In this document: positions 1 to 5,617 of the stretch, in pieces
Layout of the letters: each line of letters starts with the position of its first letter
How positions within the stretch are numbered: position 1 is the first letter of the stretch
Origin: Coriobacteriaceae bacterium
GTDB lineage: Bacteria > Actinomycetota > Coriobacteriia > Coriobacteriales > QAMH01
Direction: 5' to 3'
Assembly: GCA_004553405.1 (NCBI GenBank)
Contig: SFLO01000010.1
Coordinates: forward strand, 1-12,244
DNA length: 12,244 nt
Notes under the pieces: generated by a model
What the model was told of the DNA's origin: nothing
Databases searched by the model: none
Seen by the model: only the letters and a program-made list of their open reading frames with translations
Program-made: the position numbers and the translations under genes

Positions 1-56
1 CCTGGGTCCGCTCTTGTTTTGCGGCGCGGGCGCTGGTGTGCCACGGCGGGAGCTCC

Positions 57-62
57 TATACT
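57..62 (+). promoter_or_regulatory. Possible -10 element for the radical SAM gene
   Basis: TATACT matches the -10 consensus TATAAT at 5 of 6 positions and lies 33 bases before the start codon at 96. No convincing -35 is seen about 17 bases upstream (the region reads gtgtgc), so this is a weak call based on one hexamer. Confidence 0.35.
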
Positions 63-95
63 GGGCTCAGCGAAGCACCCTAAGAGGGGAGGGTT

Positions 96-983
96 ATGGC
101 GACGAAGACACTACAGCACCGTCCGCCCCAGGACATGGGCTGCCCGCAGCTGCAGCTCACAGACGGCTGCACCCACGGCAAGTGCCACTTCTGCGACATC
201 TACAACGGGGTCCCGTTCACGGCCCTGCCCATGGAGGAGGTCATCGCAGACATCGAGGCGCTCGCCCGCACCACGATGAGCCACGAGCACCGCATCTACC
301 TCACCGGGGGCAACCCCTTCGCCTTGCCCGTAGACGTGCTCGAGGCCGTCTTCGACGAGGTTGAGAAGCGCATCCCCCAAATCAACAGCTACGGCGGCTT
401 CTGTCGCATCGGCGACGTCGCGCGCAAGAGCGACGAGGACCTGCGCCGCCTTGCCGCGCGCGGTGTCGACGACATCGCGATCGGGGCAGAGAGCGGCTAC
501 GACCCGGCGCTCGCCTTCATGGAGAAGGGCTGCATGGCTGCAGACATCATCGAGCAGAGCCGCCGCCTGAGGGAGGCGGGCATCAGCTTCACCTTCTTCT
601 ACCTCGCCGGCATGGCGGGCGCGGGCAAGGGCTGCGAAAACGCCATCGCCTCTGCCCGCGTGTTCAGCGAGGCGCGCCCGCGCCGCATTCTCGTCGTGAC
701 GCTCACCCCCACCAGGACCTGGAGGCTGGCGGAAGACATCGCTGCGGGCCTGTGGGAGGCTCCGGGCGAGATAGAGATCGCCCACGAGATACGCACCTTC
801 ATCGAGCACCTCAGCTGCCCGTGCACGGTCAACTGCTCGCATGACACCGACATCATCCGCTTCGAGGGGGCCGTTCCCAAAGACCAGGAGAACATGCTCA
901 AGCTCATGGACAACCGCATCCCCAAGATGAGCGAGCGCGCCTCGCGCAAGATGCGCGAGTTCATCCATCACGCAAGCTTCTAG
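96..983 (+). CDS. Radical SAM protein, CX4CX2C type, function unknown
   Basis: A 295-residue protein starting at ATG 96, with a strong ribosome binding site (gaggggaggg) just upstream. Residues 25-33 read CTHGKCHFC, a CX4CX2C variant of the radical SAM iron-sulfur motif, with an aromatic residue before the last Cys as is usual. TGGNPF near residue 70 resembles the SAM-binding GGE region, and GAESGYDP near residue 135 is typical of Elp3/HemN-like TIM barrels. The protein should bind a [4Fe-4S] cluster and cleave S-adenosylmethionine to a 5'-deoxyadenosyl radical; the substrate cannot be read from the sequence. Near the C-terminus, C241, C243 and C247 form a second Cys group that might bind another metal centre. 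No maturase or peptide substrate gene is adjacent. It ends five bases from the stop of the convergent gene on the minus strand. Confidence 0.88.
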   Translation: MATKTLQHRPPQDMGCPQLQLTDGCTHGKCHFCDIYNGVPFTALPMEEVIADIEALARTTMSHEHRIYLTGGNPFALPVDVLEAVFDEVEKRIPQINSYGGFCRIGDVARKSDEDLRRLAARGVDDIAIGAESGYDPALAFMEKGCMAADIIEQSRRLREAGISFTFFYLAGMAGAGKGCENAIASARVFSEARPRRILVVTLTPTRTWRLAEDIAAGLWEAPGEIEIAHEIRTFIEHLSCPCTVNCSHDTDIIRFEGAVPKDQENMLKLMDNRIPKMSERASRKMREFIHHASF

Positions 984-988
984 GAAGG

Positions 989-1570
989 CTAGTCGAGGCT
1001 GATGCGCAGCGTCCTACCGCAGCCCCGCGCCAGGAGCTCGACGGTTTCGAGCGTGGGGTTGGCCTTTCCGCCCTCGATGCGGCTGATGACGGCCTGCTGC
1101 ACGCCGCAGGCCTCTGCGAGCTGCGCCTGGGTGAGCCCTGCGGCCCTGCGGGCGCGGCTGAGCATCACGCCGAGCTCCGCCGGGGAGCCGAGTTCCTCAT
1201 CCAGCTTGCAGTGGCGGTAGCCTTCGGGGGGCACTTCGGCGAGGAGGAAGTCGTCGAGCGCGCTGCGCCCCTGCGTCTGCACGAGGAGGGCGGGGAGGTA
1301 GTACTCGCGCTGGCCGCCCGCCTCGACGACCTCTGCGATGTTGCTGCGCTGCGGGGGAGGGACCCTGCCCTCGACCCACGAGCGCGCCTGTATGCCGCAG
1401 ATCTTGCGCTCGCCCCGGCGTGCGGCGAGCGCCAGCGCGAGGGGCAGTTCTGCGCAGCCAGCCCATTCGGCAATCTCGAGCTCGACGGCACCGCTCGCGG
1501 GGTCGAAGAGCGCCCAGGCGCAGGCGCGGCGCTTGCGCACGAGGGGGTTATACACCGCGAATGCGCGCAT
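989..1570 (-). CDS. XRE-family regulator with an unrecognised N-terminal domain, partner of the HipA-like gene
   Basis: A 193-residue protein starting at ATG 1570 with a strong ribosome binding site (ggaggagg) inside the end of the upstream gene. Residues about 134-190 form an XRE/Cro-type helix-turn-helix (LTQAQLAEACGVQQAVISRIEGGKANPTLE, quoted here as the motif region 146-175). Residues 1-125 form a separate domain I do not recognise, starting MRAFAVYNPLVRKR and holding a conserved-looking AEWAG patch. In HipBA systems the XRE protein is a small antitoxin encoded before hipA; here it is larger, follows the kinase-like gene and has the DNA-binding domain at the C-terminus. It overlaps that gene by 23 bases, which suggests translational coupling. 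It probably represses the operon through the palindrome at 2390-2407. That role is inferred from the domain and position. Confidence 0.8.
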   Translation of the reverse strand: MRAFAVYNPLVRKRRACAWALFDPASGAVELEIAEWAGCAELPLALALAARRGERKICGIQARSWVEGRVPPPQRSNIAEVVEAGGQREYYLPALLVQTQGRSALDDFLLAEVPPEGYRHCKLDEELGSPAELGVMLSRARRAAGLTQAQLAEACGVQQAVISRIEGGKANPTLETVELLARGCGRTLRISLD

Positions 1571-2363
1571 AGCGCTGCCACCTCCTCCAGATGATCTGCC
1601 AGCTGCCCTCGAGGAGGTCGTCGTCTCCGTTGAAGGCTGCGTCCATGTTCCTCATGAGCTCGCGCCTCGACGAGGGGCGCAGCGGCTCGACGGGAAGGCC
1701 GCTGGGCACGAGGGCGAGGTTATCCTGCAGCGAGCCGCCCCCGGGAAAGCCTGCGCTCGGGAGCTCGGCAAGGGGGTCGAGCTGCCACATCCGCCGCGGG
1801 AAGGCCGAGCACAGCGAGAAGCTCCCCCCTGTGAGCGGCGAGAGGCGCATGTGCCCGCGCGGGTCGCAGAGGACCTCGACTCCGGAGCCGTCCCTGCCGC
1901 GGTTTGCCGTGAGGTAGTCGAGCAGGGCGATCCTCCCGAGCTGCTCGCCCCAGCCCATGCGCAGGCAGAATCCGGCAGGGCTTTCCCCCGCTGCGGCTTC
2001 GGCGTTGCAGAAGTCCTCCAGGCTCATGCCGCGCTCGCCGGCGCTGCGGTAGCTCTTCGAGCGCAGGACCCAGGTCTCGAGCTCCTCTCCCCCGAAGACG
2101 ACGCGCGCCCTTATGAGCCGGCAGTCTGCAGTGGGAAAGCCGAGCATGCGCGCGAGCCTCGTGCACAGCAGCTGGTTGGCGTTTTCGGGGCCCTGTGCCC
2201 TCCCCCTGCCGCCGAGGGGGGCGAGCTTGTAGTAGACGGCGTTGGCGCCCGTGCCCTCGCGGGCCTTGGGGCGGGCACCGCCCATGCCGGAGGGGCTGTG
2301 GCACTCGTCCCAGCTGAGGTAGCGGAGGTCTTGGGTTGCAAGCGTGATGTCGTTGATGCGCAC
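1548..2363 (-). CDS. HipA-like kinase-fold protein, probably catalytically inactive
   Basis: A 271-residue protein starting with GTG at 2363, with AGGA eight bases upstream. The order of recognisable segments fits the compact HipA-like kinases of Firmicutes and Coriobacteriia: a glycine-rich stretch (SGMGGARPKAREGTG, residues 25-39), a putative ATP-contacting Lys in VYYKL (K46), a central ETWVLRSKSYR segment, and LLDYLTANR (147-155) leading into the catalytic loop. The loop reads NRGRDGSG where the family has N-x-D-x-H-x-K-N or NRDRHGxN, so the catalytic Asp and the metal-binding Asn are both Gly (156, 161). The later Asp of LxPLxD is also Gly (179). Three standard catalytic residues are therefore missing. 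Active HipA proteins phosphorylate targets such as glutamyl-tRNA synthetase; this one may be a pseudokinase, with a structural or regulatory role alongside its XRE partner. It could alternatively be a decaying gene, although the frame is intact. Confidence 0.8.
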   Translation of the reverse strand: MRINDITLATQDLRYLSWDECHSPSGMGGARPKAREGTGANAVYYKLAPLGGRGRAQGPENANQLLCTRLARMLGFPTADCRLIRARVVFGGEELETWVLRSKSYRSAGERGMSLEDFCNAEAAAGESPAGFCLRMGWGEQLGRIALLDYLTANRGRDGSGVEVLCDPRGHMRLSPLTGGSFSLCSAFPRRMWQLDPLAELPSAGFPGGGSLQDNLALVPSGLPVEPLRPSSRRELMRNMDAAFNGDDDLLEGSWQIIWRRWQRYARIRGV

Positions 2364-2389
2364 GGGGTCGATCCTGGGGACTGATAGCC

Positions 2390-2407
2390 TATGACTTATA
2401 AGTCATA
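2390..2407. promoter_or_regulatory. Perfect 18-bp palindrome, likely operator of the HipA-like/XRE operon
   Basis: TATGACTTATAAGTCATA is a perfect inverted repeat with no spacer. It is framed by a second pair of arms, cctatga at 2388-2394 and tcatagg at 2408-2414, that share part of the same bases. The site sits 27 bases upstream of the GTG start of the minus-strand operon and about 255 bases before leuA. TATAAG inside it resembles a -10 element on either strand, so a bound repressor would block RNA polymerase. Dimeric XRE proteins bind such sites, and the operon encodes one, so autoregulation is the simplest reading. Direct evidence is only the symmetry and position. Confidence 0.6.
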
Positions 2408-2448
2408 TCATAGGTTTGAATCGTCGTTTTGACGAGACGGCGAGCCCG

Positions 2449-2454
2449 TATACT
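2449..2454 (+). promoter_or_regulatory. Possible -10 element of the leuA promoter
   Basis: TATACT (5 of 6 matches to the -10 consensus) lies just before the structured leuA leader, which would make the transcript begin near 2461. A TTGACG at 2429-2434 resembles a -35 but is only 14 bases away, shorter than the usual 16-18. This TTGACG also lies in a small hairpin (tcgtc/gacga, 2421-2435) nested in an inverted repeat ggtttgaa/ttcaaacc (2413-2420, 2454-2461), which may be an operator for leucine control. Confidence 0.35.
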
Positions 2455-2478
2455 TCAAACCAGCAACGAGCAGATTCA

Positions 2479-2642
2479 CAGCTTGGCGTTGCCACTCCAA
2501 ACCCCCGGCCCGCCCCTCCACAAGAGGCGGCGGACGCGGGCTCCCCACGAGGGAGGCTCCGGTGCCCCGGCCCACAAGGCGGGGGCTGCGCTCGGCCCAC
2601 AAGGCAGGGGCGTGCGGCGGGTTGGGTGGCAGCGCCAAGCTG
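2479..2642 (+). promoter_or_regulatory. Structured leader RNA of leuA: long closing helix around four tandem CACRA-loop hairpins
   Basis: The ends of this region are complementary: 2479-2495 (cagcttggcgttgccac) pairs with 2626-2642 over 17 bases with only one G-U pair, and pairing can continue inward with small bulges through tccaaaccc and gggttgg. Inside are four short hairpins, at about 2510-2533, 2538-2559, 2565-2584 and 2591-2609. Each has a five-base loop closed by C-G: CACAA (2519-2523), CACGA (2546-2550), CACAA (2573-2577) and CACAA (2598-2602). Loop starts are 27, 27 and 25 bases apart. The 3' end of the closing helix lies seven bases before the Shine-Dalgarno sequence of leuA. I do not recognise it as a named riboswitch. 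The layout suggests a protein-bound or ligand-sensing control element for leucine synthesis. The pairing is read by eye and not computed. Confidence 0.6.
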
Positions 2643-2661
2643 CATAGCGAGGGAGGTCATC

Positions 2662-4188
2662 ATGACTCGCAAGATCAAAATCTTCGACACCACCTTGCGC
2701 GACGGCGAGCAGAGCCCCGGCGCATCCATGAACACCCAGGAGAAGCTGGTCGTCACTCGTCAGCTCCTCCGCCTGGGCGTCGACGTCATCGAGGCCGGCT
2801 TCCCCATCTCGAGCCCCGGCGACTTCAAGTCCGTCCAGCAGATCGCCGAGGTCGTGGGCGACAAGGCCGTTGTCTGCGGCCTGACCCGCGCGGTCGAGAA
2901 GGACATCGACGTCTGCGCCGACGCGCTCAAGAACTGCCCCCGCCCCCGCATCCACACCGGCATCGGCGTCAGCCCCGAGCACCTCAAGTACAAGTTCCGC
3001 GGCATGACCCTCGACGAGGCCATCGAGCGCGGCGTCCATGCCGTCAAGCACGCGCGCACCTACGTAGAGGACGTCGAGTTCTACGCAGAGGACGCCGGCC
3101 GCGCCCCCTTCGAGGACCTGGCCCGCATGATCGAGGCCGTGATCGCCGCTGGCGCCACGGTCGTCAACATCCCCGACACCACCGGCTACAACATGCCCTG
3201 GTACTTCGGCGAGCGCATCAAGTACCTCTGCGACCACGTCAAGGGCATCGAGAACGTCACCATCTCCGTCCACTGCCACAACGACCTCGGCATGGCCACC
3301 GCCCTGGCTATGGAGGGCGTGCGCAACGGTGCCACGCAGGTTGAGTGCACCATCAACGGCTTGGGCGAGCGCGCCGGCAACACCGCCATGGAAGAGGTCG
3401 TCATGGCCATCGCCATGCACGAGGCCGAGCTCGACGCCCACACCGACATCAACAGCTCCGAGTTTCTGCAGGCCTCTCGCCTCGTTTCCAGCATCACGGG
3501 CTTCCCGGTCCAGCCCAACAAGGCCATCGTGGGTGCCAACGCCTTCGCCCACAGCTCCGGCATCCACCAAGACGGCGTGATCAAGGAGCGCAGCACCTAC
3601 GAGATCATCGACCCGAGCTCCGTGGGCGCTGCTGGCTCGAGCATCGTGCTCACTGCCCGCTCCGGCCACGCCGCCCTGCGCATGCGCCTGGAGCAGCTGG
3701 GCTACCAGATCGAGGACGGCGAGGAGTTCGAGAAGGTCCACAAGGCCTTCCTCGAGCTGGCAGACCGCAAGAAGGAGGTCATGGATGAGGACCTGCACTC
3801 CCTGATGGGCGAGCGCGCACGCGAGGAATCCGCCCTCTACACCCTCAAGTCCACGCAGATCAGCTGCGGTCAGCCCCTTACCCCCACCGCGACCGTGACG
3901 CTCGTCGACCCCTTCGGCAACGAGCGCACCGCCTGCGACTACGGCACCGGCCCCGTCGACGCCCTCTGCAAGGCCATCGACAAGGTCGTCCAGGCAGACT
4001 GCGACCTGACCGAGTTCTCCGTCCAGAGCGTGACTCGCGGCATCGACGCCCTCGGCGAGGTCACCATCCGCATCACCGCGGCAGACGGGCAGGTCTACTC
4101 CGGCCGCGGCTCTGAGTGCGACATCACCGTCTCGAGTGCCAAGGCCTATCTCAACGCGCTCAACCGTATGCTCCAGAAGCAGGTCTAG
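2662..4188 (+). CDS. leuA: 2-isopropylmalate synthase
   Basis: A 508-residue enzyme of the usual long bacterial LeuA length. It condenses acetyl-CoA with 2-oxoisovalerate to give 2-isopropylmalate, the first committed step of leucine synthesis in the cytoplasm. [13 protein letters not shown] (residues 8-20) is the DRE-TIM barrel signature with the catalytic Arg and metal-binding Asp; HCHNDLG (H204, H206) supplies the metal-binding histidines; NGLGERAGN and SSGIHQDG follow in order. The last 120 or so residues form the LeuA dimer/allosteric domain, the site of leucine feedback inhibition in this family. ATG 2662 is chosen because gagggagg lies five bases upstream and the homologous sequence begins there. 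The frame is open upstream to a TTG at 2416, but that stretch encodes the structured leader and looks non-protein. It stands alone, followed by a strong terminator; other leu genes are not in the window. Confidence 0.97.
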   Translation: MTRKIKIFDTTLRDGEQSPGASMNTQEKLVVTRQLLRLGVDVIEAGFPISSPGDFKSVQQIAEVVGDKAVVCGLTRAVEKDIDVCADALKNCPRPRIHTGIGVSPEHLKYKFRGMTLDEAIERGVHAVKHARTYVEDVEFYAEDAGRAPFEDLARMIEAVIAAGATVVNIPDTTGYNMPWYFGERIKYLCDHVKGIENVTISVHCHNDLGMATALAMEGVRNGATQVECTINGLGERAGNTAMEEVVMAIAMHEAELDAHTDINSSEFLQASRLVSSITGFPVQPNKAIVGANAFAHSSGIHQDGVIKERSTYEIIDPSSVGAAGSSIVLTARSGHAALRMRLEQLGYQIEDGEEFEKVHKAFLELADRKKEVMDEDLHSLMGERAREESALYTLKSTQISCGQPLTPTATVTLVDPFGNERTACDYGTGPVDALCKAIDKVVQADCDLTEFSVQSVTRGIDALGEVTIRITAADGQVYSGRGSECDITVSSAKAYLNALNRMLQKQV

Positions 4189-4219
4189 CGCTCCGGCGCC
4201 CCAACCGCTCAAGCGCACA

Positions 4220-4258
4220 GCAGGGCACGGGTCACGCACCCGTGCCCTGCGTTGTTTT
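4220..4258 (+). terminator. Intrinsic terminator after leuA
   Basis: A perfect 13-bp stem (gcagggcacgggt, 4220-4232, with acccgtgccctgc, 4238-4250) around a five-base loop, followed by gttgtttt. It lies 32 bases after the leuA stop and insulates the next gene. Confidence 0.92.
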
Positions 4259-4307
4259 CTGCTAACCTTTCACCAATATAGCTGCTTGCACATCTGGAAA
4301 GGCTCCC

Positions 4308-5438
4308 ATGGCCCGCACTACGGCGTTCCCCCATCTCCACATCATCCTCCAATGCGAGGATTACGGCTCGCGCCTGTGGCCCATCGCCCGCGAGCAGGAC
4401 CCCTCCTGCGCCGCCCCCGTGGCGCCCGGCTCGGACGAGACCCTGCTCGCAAGCGCCGTGAGGCGTCTCAAGCCCTTTACAGACGAGAAGATCAGGGTCG
4501 TCACCACCCTGCCCCTCGCCCCCGGCCTCGACGCGCTGCTCGCCAACTCCTGCGGCCTCAAGATGGAGGACTACGAGCTGCTGGTCCAGCCCACCCAGCG
4601 CGGGAGCGCCTTCGCCATCGCGCTTGCGGCTGCGCGCATCAGGCGGCTCGACCCCCAGGCCGTGGTACTCGTATCGCGCGCGGACCAGCGCGTCGAGCTC
4701 GACGATCGCTGGGAGCGCGTGGTCTTCGACGCCTACCAGGTGGCCCTCCAAGACCAGATCGCCGTGCTGGGGGGCGTCCAGGAGACCAAGTGCGCAGACT
4801 GGACCTACATGCGCAAGGGCAAGCCCTTCCCGGGTGTCGACCAGACCTTCCAGGTGCGCCTCTTCAGCGCCGACCAAAAGCCCGCTGCCGCCAAGCGCAT
4901 CTGCGCCCAGGGCGCCTACTGGTACACGGGCATGTTCCTCGCGAGGGCGGCGCTGCTCCAGGGGGAGCTCAAGAAGGCGGGCTCGCTCGCCTCCACGCCC
5001 GAAAGCCGCGAGTCGCATCGCATCGCAGAGGCCGCCAACTTCCTCGCCCAGCTCGAGCCGCGCGACTGGCTCAACCAGGCTGCCAAGGAGCTCATCGAGT
5101 CGCTCCCCCTCGTCAGCCTCGAGAAGGCCCTGTTCGAGGTGAGCAGGCAGCTCGTGCTCGTTCCCACCGGGGTGCGCTTCGACGCGCTCTCGTCGCTCGA
5201 GGACCTCGACTCTTTGGCAGGGCCCTCTCACGAGGGCAACCGCGTGGTGGGGGAGGCCCTGCTCAACCGCTGCCGCAACACCACCGTGTACTCCCAGGGG
5301 GCCAAGCGCACGGTCGTCACCCTGGGGCTGAAGGACGTCATGGTCGTGGAGCTCGACGACATGACCCTGGTGGTGTCTAAAGACCAGCTCGACAACATCG
5401 ACGACGTCCGCACCGAGCTGCAGCAGCGGGGCCGCTAG
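4308..5438 (+). CDS. ManC-like mannose-1-phosphate guanylyltransferase homologue with a degenerate active site
   Basis: A 376-residue protein starting at ATG 4308 after ggaaagg. It aligns along its length with the GDP-mannose pyrophosphorylase (ManC) plan: an N-terminal nucleotidyltransferase domain, QPTQRGSAFAIALAAARI (94-111) for the family EPxxRNTAPAIALAA, YWYTGMF (204-210) for YWNAGMF, and a C-terminal HEGNRVVGEALL...VVTLGLKDVMVVELDDMTLVV region (split here). Key residues differ. The family signature GGxGTRLWPLSRxxxPK reads CEDYGSRLWPIAREQDPS (16-33): the glycine pair is Cys-Glu and the essential Lys of PK is absent. PADH is RADQ (124-127), and WSDVGSW is not visible near 290-297. It may have another sugar nucleotide specificity or be a non-catalytic regulator. 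The gene is monocistronic between a terminator and dnaB. A TTGTTT/AATATA pair at 4252 and 4275 is a weak promoter candidate. Confidence 0.75.
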   Translation: MARTTAFPHLHIILQCEDYGSRLWPIAREQDPSCAAPVAPGSDETLLASAVRRLKPFTDEKIRVVTTLPLAPGLDALLANSCGLKMEDYELLVQPTQRGSAFAIALAAARIRRLDPQAVVLVSRADQRVELDDRWERVVFDAYQVALQDQIAVLGGVQETKCADWTYMRKGKPFPGVDQTFQVRLFSADQKPAAAKRICAQGAYWYTGMFLARAALLQGELKKAGSLASTPESRESHRIAEAANFLAQLEPRDWLNQAAKELIESLPLVSLEKALFEVSRQLVLVPTGVRFDALSSLEDLDSLAGPSHEGNRVVGEALLNRCRNTTVYSQGAKRTVVTLGLKDVMVVELDDMTLVVSKDQLDNIDDVRTELQQRGR

Positions 5439-5617
5439 ACCCGCCGCCTGCCGCTCCTCAATTTCGCAAAAATCCGTGGAATTGTGGATTATTGGGTGTT
5501 TGCGCAGGTCAAAGGCCTAATTCAATCAACAATCGATGGGGAAGGCCCCTGCGAGCCCGCCTCGCGTCCTCCTCTTGCGATACCCTGCAGACCCACGCGA
5601 GCGCCAGGAGGGGAGCC

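Noticed and set aside
2391..2432. Thirteen-codon frame ATG...TGA upstream of leuA as an attenuator leader peptide
   Set aside because: It contains no leucine codons, has no ribosome binding site, and its start lies in the palindrome upstream of the likely transcription start.
2617..2642. T-box-like string gggtggcagcgcc before leuA
   Set aside because: It resembles the T-box GGGTGG element, but the leucine tRNA discriminator would need TGGT, no specifier loop or AG-bulge is visible, no terminator follows, and the bases are fully used by the long closing helix.
2416..2661. Possible 82-residue N-terminal extension of LeuA (open frame from TTG 2416)
   Set aside because: LeuA homology begins at ATG 2662 with a good SD; the upstream stretch would encode Pro/Gly/Arg-rich sequence and is better explained as structured RNA.
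2476..4239. 587-residue open frame antisense to leuA
   Set aside because: A shadow of GC-biased codons: low-complexity Ala/Gly/Val/Asp sequence with no recognisable domain, opposite a certain gene.
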